A stretch of 16,991 bases of DNA from an uncultured Streptococcus sp. (GCF_959025735.1 NZ_CAUFJQ010000034.1:1-16991); one strand, 5' to 3'; positions 6,557 to 13,737 are shown, counted from the stretch's first letter. The notes: a model not told the origin generated them from the sequence alone. Numbers and translations: made by a program.

Positions 6557-6614
6557 GTGGGACGACGAAATCGAATTCTAACGAATTACCGATTTCTGTC
6601 CCACTCTCTTTTTA
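6557..6614 (+). terminator. Long interrupted hairpin with T tract (end of the repeat)
   Basis: Three stacked stems totalling 19 bp with small internal loops, from GTGGGAC (6557) to GTCCCAC (6604), then CTCTTTTTA. It would block read-through from lacR into gat. Confidence 0.65.
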
Positions 6615-6643
6615 CTTTTTTAATAATGTTAGAAAATGACGGT

Positions 6644-6660
6644 TAGGAAGCGCTTTAAAG
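6644..6660 (+). promoter_or_regulatory. cre-like site upstream of the gat promoter
   Basis: TAGGAAGCGCTTTAAAG contains the AAGCG core of a catabolite-responsive element and fits the consensus TGNAARCGNWWWCA except at two positions. It lies about 40 bp upstream of the gat -35. Binding by CcpA is inference. Confidence 0.45.
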
Positions 6661-6670
6661 AGAAATATAA

Positions 6671-6729
6671 ACAAAAATAAACAAAATACGACAAAAATGA
6701 TTGACAATCAATCAATATAGTGATATACT
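6671..6729 (+). promoter_or_regulatory. gat promoter with phased A-tracts and an operator-like palindrome
   Basis: The -35 TTGACA (6701-6706), 17-bp spacer and TGA-TATACT extended -10 (6724-6729) make a near-consensus promoter. A 17-bp perfect inverted repeat TGATTGA-CAA-TCAATCA (6698-6714) covers the -35. ACAAAA occurs at 6671, 6681 and 6691, exactly 10 bp apart, just upstream. AAAATAAACAA (6674-6684) also occurs upstream of lacA (9234-9244). A repressor, most likely LacR, could act here. Confidence 0.8.
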
Positions 6730-6768
6730 GAAGCTATAAATAAATAGTTAGATAAGGAGGTGGCAACA

Positions 6769-7245
6769 ATGGGATTAAATCAACTCTTTAACAAAGATCT
6801 TGTGTTTTGCCTACATGCCAAGGATCAAACAGATCTCTTTGAGCAGGTAGCAAGCTTATTGGAAGAGCGACAGATTGTGACACCAACCTATCGTTCCGCT
6901 TTGATTGAGCGTGAAAAGTCTTTCCCGACTGGATTAGACATGGAATTTCTTGGTAAGGACTTACCAAATGTGGCGATCCCGCACACAGACATTGTCCATA
7001 ATCTCACTGAGAATGTGGTTGTGGTTCGTTTGGATCAACCCGTAACTTTCCATAATATGATTGCTCCAGATAAGGAAGTTCAAGTTTCACTCTTATTCTT
7101 TATTATCAATAATACGAGCTCAAGCCAAACCAATATTTTGGCTCAGCTGATGGATTTCTTTACATCCAATGGAAATCTCGAAGCTCTATCAAAATTAGAT
7201 AGTGAAGATAAGCTTTATCAATACATAACGGAAACTATTTCCTAA
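6769..7245 (+). CDS. gatA: PTS EIIA, galactitol/fructose family (GatA-like)
   Basis: A 158-residue cytoplasmic phosphocarrier of the PTS EIIA type-2 (fructose/galactitol) superfamily. It takes phosphate from HPr and passes it to the IIB protein. The phosphorylated residue is H72 in VAIPHTDIVHN, and the family motif FPTGLDMEF lies upstream of it. The start is the ATG at 6769: the GTG at 6760 would overlap the ideal Shine-Dalgarno AAGGAGG (6754-6760), which is spaced correctly for 6769. It is first gene of the gat unit. No galactitol-phosphate dehydrogenase is nearby, and the downstream enzymes use galactose-6-phosphate, so galactose is the likelier substrate, as reported for related streptococci. 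Confidence 0.9.
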   Translation: MGLNQLFNKDLVFCLHAKDQTDLFEQVASLLEERQIVTPTYRSALIEREKSFPTGLDMEFLGKDLPNVAIPHTDIVHNLTENVVVVRLDQPVTFHNMIAPDKEVQVSLLFFIINNTSSSQTNILAQLMDFFTSNGNLEALSKLDSEDKLYQYITETIS

Positions 7246-7280
7246 AACATTCGTAAATATTTATAATGGAGGACATCCAA

Positions 7281-7586
7281 ATGATTAAAATTTTAGCTGC
7301 CTGTGGTGCAGGTGTTAACTCTAGCCACCAAATTAAGAGTGCGGTAGAAGAAGAACTGTCAAACCGTGGTTATGATGTGCGTTGTGACGCTGTCATGGTC
7401 AAAGATGTCAATGAAGATTTGATTTCAGGTTATGATATCTTTACTCCAATTGCTGCAACTGATTTGGGATTCGATCCTGGTATTCCAGTGGTAGAAGCAG
7501 GACCAATTTTATTCCGTATTCCAGCGATGAGTGCGCCAGTCTTTGATAACATCGAAGCTGCCATTAAAGAACATGGATTAAGTTAA
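7281..7586 (+). CDS. gatB: PTS EIIB, galactitol family (GatB-like)
   Basis: A 101-residue IIB protein of the galactitol family. It receives phosphate from IIA and phosphorylates the sugar bound to IIC. The phospho-cysteine is C8 in LAACGAGVNSSHQIK, followed by the typical helix. The start is ATG 7281 with Shine-Dalgarno TGGAGGA (7267-7273); an upstream in-frame ATG at 7266 would overlap that site and add five residues before the conserved MIKILAACG. It lies 35 bp after gatA and 98 bp before gatC. Confidence 0.9.
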   Translation: MIKILAACGAGVNSSHQIKSAVEEELSNRGYDVRCDAVMVKDVNEDLISGYDIFTPIAATDLGFDPGIPVVEAGPILFRIPAMSAPVFDNIEAAIKEHGLS

Positions 7587-7604
7587 TATTTTTTTAAACA
7601 AGTT

Positions 7605-7618
7605 TGTAAGCGTTATCC
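7605..7618 (+). promoter_or_regulatory. cre-like site between gatB and gatC
   Basis: TGTAAGCGTTATCC (starting at T7605) matches the cre consensus at all but the last position. A CCAAT/ATTGG mini-hairpin (7617-7632) follows. There is no clear promoter in the gap, so a CcpA roadblock within the operon is one possibility; chance occurrence is another. Confidence 0.45.
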
Positions 7619-7684
7619 AATGATAAAATTGGGAACACTTTATGCCGTAAATTACAAAAAAATTATAAATCGGGAGGATTTATT

Positions 7685-9160
7685 ATGAATGGCATTATTG
7701 ATTTTGCCAATAAATTTTTCAAACCCATCCTAGACATGGGTGCTCCGATCATCATGTTGATCGTCTTGACTTTATTGGCTCTCTTGTTTGGAGTGAAATT
7801 CTCTAAAGCCCTTGAAGGTGGTATTAAACTTGCCATCGCCCTTACTGGTATCGGTGCTATCATCGGTATGTTGAATGGAGCTTTCTCAGCGTCTCTTGCA
7901 AAATTCGTTGAGAATACAGGTATTCAATTGAATATCACTGACGTTGGTTGGGCACCTCTTGCGACCATCACTTGGGGGTCTGCCTGGACACTTTACTTCT
8001 TGTTGATTATGTTGATCGTCAACGTTATCATGCTTGCGATCAAGAAAACAGATACACTTGACGTCGATATCTTCGATATCTGGCACTTGTCTATCACTGG
8101 TCTTTTGATCAAATGGTATGCGGACAACAACGGAGTTAGCCAAGGAGTTTCACTTTTCGTCGCAACTCTTGCAGTTGTTCTTGTTGGAATCATGAAGATC
8201 ATTAACTCAGACTTGATGAAACCAACATTTGATGATCTTTTGAATGCACCAAGTTCATCACCTATGACTTCAACTCACATGAACTACATGATGAACCCAA
8301 TCATCATGGTCTTGGATAAAATCTTTGATAAATTCTTCCCAGGTCTTGATAAATACGACTTCGACGCTGCTAAATTGAACAAGAAGATCGGTTTCTGGGG
8401 ATCTAAATTCTTTATCGGTTTCCTTCTTGGTATCGTCATCGGTATCATGGGTACTCCACATCCAGTTGCTGGCGTGCAAGATGCTGACAAATGGGAATTG
8501 GTTATTAAAGGTTGGTTGAGCCTTGGTTTGACTGCCGGTGTCTGCTTGGAATTGTTCTCATTGATCGGTTCTTGGTTCATCGCAGCGGTAGAACCATTGT
8601 CACAAGGTATAACAAACGTTGCTACTAAACGTCTTCAAGGACGTAAATTCAACATCGGTTTGGACTGGCCATTTATCGCTGGTCGTGCTGAGATCTGGGC
8701 TTGTGCGAACGTACTTGCACCAATCATGTTGATCGAAGCAGTGCTTCTTTCTAAAGTCGGAAATGGTATCTTGCCACTTGCAGGTATCATCGCTATGGGT
8801 GTGACTCCAGCCTTGTTGGTTGTAACACGCGGTAAATTGATCCGTATGATCATCTTCGGAAGCCTTCTCTTGCCACTCTTCCTTCTTTCAGGAACATTGA
8901 TTGCACCATTTGCAACTCAATTGGCTAAGAGTGTTGATGCCTTCCCTAAAGGGGTAGCTTCTACTCAATTGATCACTCACTCAACTCTTGAAGGACCAGT
9001 TGAAAAATTGCTCGGTTGGACAATCGGTAACGCAACAACTGGTGATATCAAAGCAATCCTTGGTGTAGTTGTCTTCTTGGCATTCTATATCGGAATCTTC
9101 GCTTGGTACAGAAAACAAATGATCAAACGTAACGAAGAATATGCTGCAAATGCAAAATAA
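7685..9160 (+). CDS. gatC: PTS EIIC, galactitol family membrane transporter (GatC-like)
   Basis: A 491-residue integral membrane permease of the PTS galactitol-IIC family with about 10-12 hydrophobic segments. It moves the sugar across the membrane while it is phosphorylated by IIB. Recognisable regions are the first membrane segments (MGAPIIMLIVLTLLALLFG), the motif GTPHPVAGVQDADKW and the conserved NIGLDWPFIAGRAEIWACAN loop. Shine-Dalgarno GGGAGGA (7672-7678) lies 6 nt before the ATG. It ends with a charged cytoplasmic tail (KQMIKRNEEYAANAK). The length is slightly longer than the Escherichia coli protein. Substrate is inferred as galactose from the linked Gal6P pathway. A strong terminator follows. 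Confidence 0.92.
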   Translation: MNGIIDFANKFFKPILDMGAPIIMLIVLTLLALLFGVKFSKALEGGIKLAIALTGIGAIIGMLNGAFSASLAKFVENTGIQLNITDVGWAPLATITWGSAWTLYFLLIMLIVNVIMLAIKKTDTLDVDIFDIWHLSITGLLIKWYADNNGVSQGVSLFVATLAVVLVGIMKIINSDLMKPTFDDLLNAPSSSPMTSTHMNYMMNPIIMVLDKIFDKFFPGLDKYDFDAAKLNKKIGFWGSKFFIGFLLGIVIGIMGTPHPVAGVQDADKWELVIKGWLSLGLTAGVCLELFSLIGSWFIAAVEPLSQGITNVATKRLQGRKFNIGLDWPFIAGRAEIWACANVLAPIMLIEAVLLSKVGNGILPLAGIIAMGVTPALLVVTRGKLIRMIIFGSLLLPLFLLSGTLIAPFATQLAKSVDAFPKGVASTQLITHSTLEGPVEKLLGWTIGNATTGDIKAILGVVVFLAFYIGIFAWYRKQMIKRNEEYAANAK

Positions 9161-9184
9161 TCGTCATATGTAGTTTGAAAACTG

Positions 9185-9220
9185 ACACCATATCTTTTGT
9201 GGATATGGTGTTTTTATTTT
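9185..9220 (+). terminator. Terminator after gatC
   Basis: A 10-bp stem ACACCATATC/GATATGGTGT (9185-9194 with 9202-9211), 7-nt loop, then TTTTTATTTT. It separates gatABC from lacABCD. Confidence 0.9.
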
Positions 9221-9233
9221 AAAAAAATGTTCG

Positions 9234-9280
9234 AAAATAAACAATTTAATGTTGACTTTCGTTCAAAATAGGTGTAATAT
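9234..9280 (+). promoter_or_regulatory. lacABCD promoter with AAAATAAACAA motif
   Basis: -35 TTGACT (9252-9257) with TAATAT (9275-9280) at 17-bp spacing; a perfect TATAAT (9278-9283) is nearby but at 20 bp. The 11-bp AAAATAAACAA (9234-9244), shared with the gat promoter, sits just upstream of the -35 and is a candidate LacR contact. The leader to lacA is about 75 nt and AT-rich. Confidence 0.6.
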
Positions 9281-9362
9281 AATATCAAAAGTAAGAAAAT
9301 GTTTCTTTGTAAAAATTTAACAACAGAGATATTTGCTGAAACGAACAAAAGGAGGACAGGAC

Positions 9363-9788
9363 ATGTCTATTGTAATTGGTGCAGATGCTGCAGGATTAAG
9401 ATTAAAAGATCTCGTGAAAGAGTTTCTTGTAAAAGAAAACTTCGATGTTGTGGATGTAACTGCTGAAGGTCAAGATTTTGTAGATGTGACACTTGCAGTT
9501 GCCAGCGAAGTGAACAAAAACGATCAAAATCTTGGAATCGTGATTGATGCTTACGGTGCTGGTCCATTTATGGTTGCAACTAAAATCAAAGGAATGGTGG
9601 CAGCAGAAGTTTCAGATGAACGTTCTGCTTATATGACACGTGGACACAACAATTCTCGAATGATTACCATGGGTGCCGAAATTGTTGGGGATGAATTGGC
9701 CAAGAACATTGCCAAAGGCTTCGTCAATGGTAAATACGATGGTGGCCGTCACCAAATCCGTGTCGATATGTTGAATAAGATGTGCTAA
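9363..9788 (+). CDS. lacA: Galactose-6-phosphate isomerase subunit LacA
   Basis: A 141-residue subunit of heteromeric galactose-6-phosphate isomerase (galactose-6-P to tagatose-6-P), RpiB/LacA/LacB superfamily. The start is ATG 9363 ([11 protein letters not shown]) with AAGGAGGA at 9349-9356; an upstream ATG at 9333 in the same frame would put the Shine-Dalgarno inside the gene and does not fit the family. The position that holds the catalytic cysteine loop in RpiB and LacB reads DAYGAGPF here, lacking cysteine, as expected for LacA, which contributes other residues to a shared active site with LacB, including C-terminal arginines in GGRHQIRVD. First gene of lacABCD; 16 bp before lacB. Confidence 0.96.
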   Translation: MSIVIGADAAGLRLKDLVKEFLVKENFDVVDVTAEGQDFVDVTLAVASEVNKNDQNLGIVIDAYGAGPFMVATKIKGMVAAEVSDERSAYMTRGHNNSRMITMGAEIVGDELAKNIAKGFVNGKYDGGRHQIRVDMLNKMC

Positions 9789-9804
9789 TGAGAGGAGAAT
9801 TCAA

Positions 9805-10320
9805 ATGAGAATTGCAATTGGTTGTGATCACATTGTGACAAATGAAAAAATGGCTGTTTCTGATTTTTTGAAATCAAAAGGATATGAAGTGCTCGACTTT
9901 GGGACTTATGACCATACACGTACCCACTATCCAATCTTTGGTAAGAAAGTCGGTGAAGCCGTAGCAAGTGGCCAAGCAGATCTTGGTGTTTGTATCTGTG
10001 GTACTGGGGTTGGGATTAACAATGCTGTTAACAAAGTACCTGGTATCCGTTCTGCTTTGGTACGCGATATGACAACTGCTCTTTATGCTAAAGAAGAACT
10101 GAACGCGAATGTGATCGGTTTTGGTGGTAAAATCACTGGTGAATTGCTCATGTGCGATATCATTGAAGCATTCATCCACGCTGAATACAAACCAACTGAA
10201 GAAAATAAAAAATTGATCGCTAAGATCCAACATGTGGAAACCCATAATGCCCATCAAGCGGATGCTGATTTCTTTACAGAATTCCTTGAAAAATGGGACC
10301 GTGGTGAATACCACGACTAA
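9805..10320 (+). CDS. lacB: Galactose-6-phosphate isomerase subunit LacB
   Basis: A 171-residue partner of LacA. It starts [20 protein letters not shown], with the RpiB-like phosphate-handling D8-H9, and carries the catalytic loop V-C-I-C65-G-T-G-V-G-I-N-N. C65 is the base that LacA lacks, so both genes are needed for the isomerase. Length equals the usual LacB size. A GAGAGGAG Shine-Dalgarno precedes the ATG, and lacC starts 10 bp after its stop. Tight spacing supports translation coupled with its neighbours. Nothing unusual is seen. Confidence 0.96.
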   Translation: MRIAIGCDHIVTNEKMAVSDFLKSKGYEVLDFGTYDHTRTHYPIFGKKVGEAVASGQADLGVCICGTGVGINNAVNKVPGIRSALVRDMTTALYAKEELNANVIGFGGKITGELLMCDIIEAFIHAEYKPTEENKKLIAKIQHVETHNAHQADADFFTEFLEKWDRGEYHD

Positions 10321-10330
10321 GAGGTGACGT

Positions 10331-11260
10331 ATGATATTAACGGTCACGATGAACCCTTCGATTGATATCTCTTATCCTTTGGATGTACTCCAGTTGGATA
10401 CAGTCAATCGAGTAGCTGAGGTGAGTAAGACAGCTGGTGGGAAGGGTCTCAATGTCACTCGTGTACTTTCTGAGATCAAGGATCCAGTAGCAGCGACCGG
10501 CCTACTTGGTGGTCGAACGGGCCAATTCATTCTCGATCATTTAGGAGAAGGAATAGAGGAACGTTTCTTTGAGATTGCTGGTGATACACGTAATTGTATC
10601 GCCATCCTTCACGAAGGCAAGCAAACAGAAATATTAGAAAAAGGCCCAACCATTTCTGAGAAAGAAGGGCAAGGTTTCCTTCAACATTATCGTCACTTGA
10701 TCGATCAAGTGGAAGTGGTTGCTATCTCAGGTAGTCTTCCTGCTGGTTTACCAGTGGATTATTATGCTAGCCTTGTCAAGATTGCAAGGGAAGCTGGAAA
10801 ATCAGTCGTGCTCGACTGCTCGGGAGCTTCTTTAGAAGCTGCCATTCAAGCAGATGTCAAGCCTACAGTCATTAAGCCCAACAATGAAGAGTTGTCTCAA
10901 TTGTTAGGAAAAGAAGTGAGTAAGAATGTGGAAGACTTAAAAGAAGTTCTTCAGGATGCTCTCTTTGATGGCATAGAATGGGTGATTGTCTCCCTTGGAG
11001 CAAATGGCGCTTTTGCAAAGCACGGCGACGTCTTCTATAAGGTAGATATTCCTAAGATTGATGTCGTCAATCCAGTCGGATCTGGTGATTCGACTGTTGC
11101 AGGGATTGCATCTGGTCTCTATCATCATGAGAGTGACGCAGACTTGCTCAAGAAAGCAAATGTTCTTGGAATGTTAAATGCGCAAGAAGCACAAACAGGA
11201 CATGTCAACATGGGGCACTATGATGCCTTGTATCAACAATTAATCGTAAAAGAGGTATAA
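10331..11260 (+). CDS. lacC: Tagatose-6-phosphate kinase LacC
   Basis: A 309-residue PfkB/ribokinase-family sugar kinase that makes tagatose-1,6-bisphosphate from tagatose-6-phosphate and ATP. The first PfkB signature lies at about residues 36-45 ([12 protein letters not shown]), and the second at [17 protein letters not shown] with the catalytic base D253. The N-terminal [17 protein letters not shown] is typical of the LacC/FruK branch. Shine-Dalgarno GAGGTG (10321-10326) lies right after the lacB stop. The lacD start follows after a single base, suggesting translational coupling. Confidence 0.95.
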   Translation: MILTVTMNPSIDISYPLDVLQLDTVNRVAEVSKTAGGKGLNVTRVLSEIKDPVAATGLLGGRTGQFILDHLGEGIEERFFEIAGDTRNCIAILHEGKQTEILEKGPTISEKEGQGFLQHYRHLIDQVEVVAISGSLPAGLPVDYYASLVKIAREAGKSVVLDCSGASLEAAIQADVKPTVIKPNNEELSQLLGKEVSKNVEDLKEVLQDALFDGIEWVIVSLGANGAFAKHGDVFYKVDIPKIDVVNPVGSGDSTVAGIASGLYHHESDADLLKKANVLGMLNAQEAQTGHVNMGHYDALYQQLIVKEV

Positions 11261-11261
11261 A

Positions 11262-12242
11262 ATGGTATTAACAGAACAAAAACGCAACTATTTGGAACGT
11301 CTTAGTACAAAAGACGGTGTTATTTCAGCTTTGGCCTTCGACCAACGTGGGGCTTTGAAACGCTTGATGGCCAAATACCAGGACACTGAGCCAACTGTAG
11401 CACAAATGGAAGAATTGAAAGTTCTTGTAGCAGATGAATTGACAAAATATGCTTCATCAATGTTGTTGGACCCAGAATATGGTTTGCCTGCTACGAAAGC
11501 CTTGGACAAAGATGCTGGGCTCTTGCTTGCATACGAAAAGACTGGTTACGATACATCTAGCACCAAACGTTTGCCTGACTGCTTGAACCTTTGGTCAGCA
11601 AAACGCATCAAAGAACAAGGTGCAGATGCTGTGAAATTCTTGCTCTACTATGATGTAGATAGTGCAGAAGAACTCAACCAAGAAAAACAAGCTTATATCG
11701 AACGCATTGGTTCAGAATGTGTGGCAGAAGACATTCCATTCTTCCTTGAAATCTTGGCTTATGACGAAGGAATTGCGGATGCAACCTCTGCTGAATATGC
11801 AAAAGTGAAACCTCGTAAAGTCATTGAAGCTATGAAAGTCTTCTCAGATCCTCGTTTCAATATCGATGTATTGAAAGTAGAAGTTCCAGTTAATGTCAAC
11901 TACGTGGAAGGATTTGGAGAAGGTGAAGTTGTCTATAGTCGTGAAGAAGCGGCTGCCTTCTTTAAAGAACAAGAAGAAGCAACCAACCTTCCATACATCT
12001 ACCTCAGTGCTGGTGTATCAGCAAAACTCTTCCAAGAAACTTTGGAATTTGCACATGCATCAGGTGCTAACTTCAACGGTGTTCTTTGTGGACGTGCGAC
12101 ATGGGCAGGTTCAGTAGAAGCTTACATCAAAGATGGAGAAGCAGCTGCTCGTGAATGGCTTCGTACAGAAGGTCGTCAAAATATTGAAGAATTGAATGCG
12201 GTCTTGGCTAAAGTGGCAACACCTTGGACAGAACGCGTGTAA
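11262..12242 (+). CDS. lacD: Tagatose-1,6-bisphosphate aldolase LacD (class I)
   Basis: A 326-residue class I aldolase that splits tagatose-1,6-bisphosphate into dihydroxyacetone phosphate and glyceraldehyde-3-phosphate, feeding glycolysis. The Schiff-base lysine is K205 in [18 protein letters not shown], and E163 in [10 protein letters not shown] fits the second catalytic residue of streptococcal LacD. It begins one base after the lacC stop, with Shine-Dalgarno AGAGGT (11251-11256) inside the end of lacC. In Streptococcus pyogenes one LacD paralogue has a regulatory role; the locus here contains the metabolic copy with a full pathway. A long perfect hairpin terminates the unit. Confidence 0.97.
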   Translation: MVLTEQKRNYLERLSTKDGVISALAFDQRGALKRLMAKYQDTEPTVAQMEELKVLVADELTKYASSMLLDPEYGLPATKALDKDAGLLLAYEKTGYDTSSTKRLPDCLNLWSAKRIKEQGADAVKFLLYYDVDSAEELNQEKQAYIERIGSECVAEDIPFFLEILAYDEGIADATSAEYAKVKPRKVIEAMKVFSDPRFNIDVLKVEVPVNVNYVEGFGEGEVVYSREEAAAFFKEQEEATNLPYIYLSAGVSAKLFQETLEFAHASGANFNGVLCGRATWAGSVEAYIKDGEAAAREWLRTEGRQNIEELNAVLAKVATPWTERV

Positions 12243-12278
12243 GAAACCAATTGTTATTGCCTCCTAAAGCAACATTTA

Positions 12279-12328
12279 GAACATTGGAAGGAAGAAATTC
12301 CTTCCAATGTTCTTCATTATTTTTAGGC
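12279..12328 (+). terminator. Long perfect hairpin after lacD
   Basis: A 16-bp perfect stem (12279-12294 with 12299-12314) with a GAAA tetraloop, followed by TCATTATTTTTAG. The U-tract is late and interrupted, so it may both terminate and stabilise the lacABCD 3' end. The gene-free stretch 12243-12551 holds this hairpin and the lacT control region. Confidence 0.8.
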
Positions 12329-12367
12329 TTTGTTTATTTTTTATAAAAAATGTTTAAAAATTTTCGC

Positions 12368-12404
12368 TGTAAGGGTTTACAAAATAAAAAACTTATGATA
12401 GAAT
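12368..12404 (+). promoter_or_regulatory. lacT promoter with overlapping cre-like palindrome
   Basis: -35 TTTACA (12376-12381), 17-bp spacer, TGA-TAGAAT extended -10 (12399-12404). TGTAAGGGTTTACA (12368-12381) is a near-palindrome matching the cre consensus except for one core base (C to G), and its right half is the -35 itself. CcpA binding there would block RNA polymerase. Confidence 0.75.
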
Positions 12405-12427
12405 AAGTTCATAAGTTAAATAGCAGT

Positions 12428-12457
12428 GAGCGTTACTAAGTTAGATTAGGCGTGACC
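12428..12457 (+). promoter_or_regulatory. RAT antiterminator site for LacT
   Basis: A 30-nt element with the BglG/SacY-type ribonucleic antiterminator layout: GTTACTAA (12432-12439), a short loop, then TTAGGC and GTGACC, comparable with the GTTACT...AGGCAAAACC pattern of RATs. Its 3' end (GACC, 12454-12457) is also the 5' arm of the next hairpin, so RAT and terminator cannot form together. Confidence 0.7.
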
Positions 12458-12520
12458 ACAAGTAGATTGAATGATTAGCATAGGCTAGTTTTTTCAGTTG
12501 CTTCGTGGTCATTTTTATTT
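12454..12520 (+). terminator. Leader terminator controlled by LacT
   Basis: GACCAC (12454-12459) pairs with GTGGTC (12505-12510), extended by AAG/CTT with one bulged base. Inside, ATTGAA pairs with TTCAGTT and TAGC with GCTA. The stem is followed by ATTTTTATTT. It lies before the lacT Shine-Dalgarno and would stop transcription unless LacT holds the RAT fold. Confidence 0.75.
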
Positions 12521-12551
12521 GCTTTTAACAAATTTTACAAAGGAGAGCCTC

Positions 12552-13385
12552 ATGTATCGTATTATCCATCCAATGAACAATAATGTTGCTTTGGTTCAAA
12601 ATGAGCTTCAACAAGAGTTAATTGTTGTTGGGAGTGGGATTGCTTTTGGGAAAAAGAAACATGATCTAGTAGCTGATGATAAGGTCGAAAAAGTATTTCG
12701 TTTAAACACGGATGAATCAAGAGAAAACTTTATGGCCCTTCTAAAGGATGTTCCTCTTGATTTCATTACAACCACTTATGAAGTGATTGATACCTTGTCT
12801 AAGAAATATGCCTATCCTGTTCAAGAATATATCTATGTGACACTAACAGATCACATCTTTTGTTCTTACCAGGCGGTTCAACAGGGAAGATACAAACACA
12901 GTGATCTACCTGATGCGTCTGCTATGCATCCGATCCCCTATAAAATCGCAAAGGAAGCGATTGAAATCTTTCGAGAGCGGCTCTTAGATCAATTTCCCGA
13001 TGACGAAGTGAATCGTATCGCCTATCACTTCATCAATGCACAAGGGGAAGTCATTCATGAGCAGGATCCTGATGTCCAAGATCGCCAAGCGATTTTGAAA
13101 GCTGTAGAAGAAAAACTAGCTCAAAATGGATTGAAACGAAAAGAAGAGAACAGTCATTTCTATGATCGCTTTATGATCCATCTTAATTATTTCCTTGACT
13201 CCCTAGATAAGGGAAGAGAGGATCCTGAAGGATTGAGCGAGATGGAACAACTGATCCAGTTAAGTTATCCAAAGGCTTATGAGATTAGTCATCAGATCTA
13301 CCAAACCATCGCTGAACAGACTGGAGCTAAGATATCTCCTAATGAAAAAGTCTATTTAGCCTTGCATATTCAACGTCTATTATAA
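12552..13385 (+). CDS. lacT: Transcriptional antiterminator LacT (BglG family)
   Basis: A 277-residue RNA-binding antiterminator. The N-terminal CAT domain (about 1-58, MYRIIHPMNNNVALVQNE) binds the RAT hairpin. Two PTS regulation domains follow, PRD1 (about 65-170) and PRD2 (about 175-277). The four histidines expected in PRDs are present: H101 (DHIFCSYQ), H159 (YHFINAQGE), H210 (MIHLNYF) and H272 (ALHIQRLL). They allow control by the PTS, normally inhibition by the lactose EII and activation by HPr. The start is ATG 12552 with AAGGAGAG at 12540-12546; an upstream in-frame ATG at 12498 falls inside the leader terminator. It lies upstream of lacF, and its own mRNA carries the RAT, so LacT should regulate itself and lacFEG. 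Confidence 0.95.
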   Translation: MYRIIHPMNNNVALVQNELQQELIVVGSGIAFGKKKHDLVADDKVEKVFRLNTDESRENFMALLKDVPLDFITTTYEVIDTLSKKYAYPVQEYIYVTLTDHIFCSYQAVQQGRYKHSDLPDASAMHPIPYKIAKEAIEIFRERLLDQFPDDEVNRIAYHFINAQGEVIHEQDPDVQDRQAILKAVEEKLAQNGLKRKEENSHFYDRFMIHLNYFLDSLDKGREDPEGLSEMEQLIQLSYPKAYEISHQIYQTIAEQTGAKISPNEKVYLALHIQRLL

Positions 13386-13419
13386 AAATTTTCAAAAGGT
13401 ATCATAAGGAGGAACCAAC

Positions 13420-13737
13420 ATGAATAAAGAGGAAGTCCAATTACTTGGGTTTGAAATTGTCGCTTATGCCGGTGACGCTCGATCAAAATTAATGGAAGCA
13501 TTAAAAGCTGCTGAAAACGGTGATTTTACGAAAGCAGAATCCTTAGTAGAAGAAGCAGGGTCCTGTATTGCTGAGGCTCACAAATCTCAAACGACCATGC
13601 TAGCGCAAGAAGCTGCAGGAGAAGAAATCCCTTATAGCATCACTATGATGCATGGTCAAGACCATCTCATGACAACGATCTTATTAAAAGACGTGATTCA
13701 CCATCTGATTGAACTGTATAAAAGAGGAGCAAAATAA
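13420..13737 (+). CDS. lacF: PTS lactose EIIA (LacF)
   Basis: A 105-residue cytoplasmic phosphocarrier of the lactose/cellobiose EIIA family, an all-helical trimer. The phosphorylated histidine is H78 in [11 protein letters not shown]81 is the residue that binds the structural metal in this family. It transfers phosphate from HPr to the IIB domain of LacE. Shine-Dalgarno AAGGAGG (13406-13412) is well placed. The stop TAA (13735-13737) shares its last A with the lacE ATG, so the two PTS genes are translationally coupled. Confidence 0.97.
   Translation: MNKEEVQLLGFEIVAYAGDARSKLMEALKAAENGDFTKAESLVEEAGSCIAEAHKSQTTMLAQEAAGEEIPYSITMMHGQDHLMTTILLKDVIHHLIELYKRGAK

Larger units (their letters stand above)
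6432..6614 (+). repeat. Structured intergenic repeat element, full copy
   Basis: An approximately 180-bp non-coding block made of three hairpins. First, AGAGGCTGGGAC/GTCCTAGCCTCT with an AAAA loop (6433-6460, one G-U). Second, a stem of TTGAGTGGGCT against AGCCCTACTCAA (one bulge) enclosing GCTGAT-TTC-ATCAGC. Third, a long interrupted stem (6557-6604): GTGGGAC/GTCCCAC, GAAATCG/CGATTTC and AATTC/GAATT around TAAC, followed by a T-rich tract. Its first 53 bp (6432-6484) are identical to the last 53 bp of the window after lacG. It resembles dispersed streptococcal intergenic repeats and would also terminate lacR. It fills most of the gene-free stretch 6428-6768. Confidence 0.75.

Noticed and set aside
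6760..6768. GTG start nine bases upstream of the gatA ATG.
   Set aside because: The GTG overlaps the AAGGAGG ribosome binding site, which is correctly spaced for the ATG at 6769.
9336..9352. A cre-like CTGAAACGAACAAA just upstream of lacA.
   Set aside because: Aligned on its CG core it misses the conserved TG and CA ends, so it is too poor a match to report as a site.
9333..9362. Upstream in-frame ATG that would add 10 residues to LacA.
   Set aside because: The Shine-Dalgarno AAGGAGGA lies inside that extension, and known LacA proteins begin at the MSIVIGADA position.
12498..12551. Upstream in-frame ATG that would add 18 residues to LacT.
   Set aside because: It lies inside the leader terminator, and the conserved CAT domain starts at ATG 12552 with its own AAGGAGAG site.
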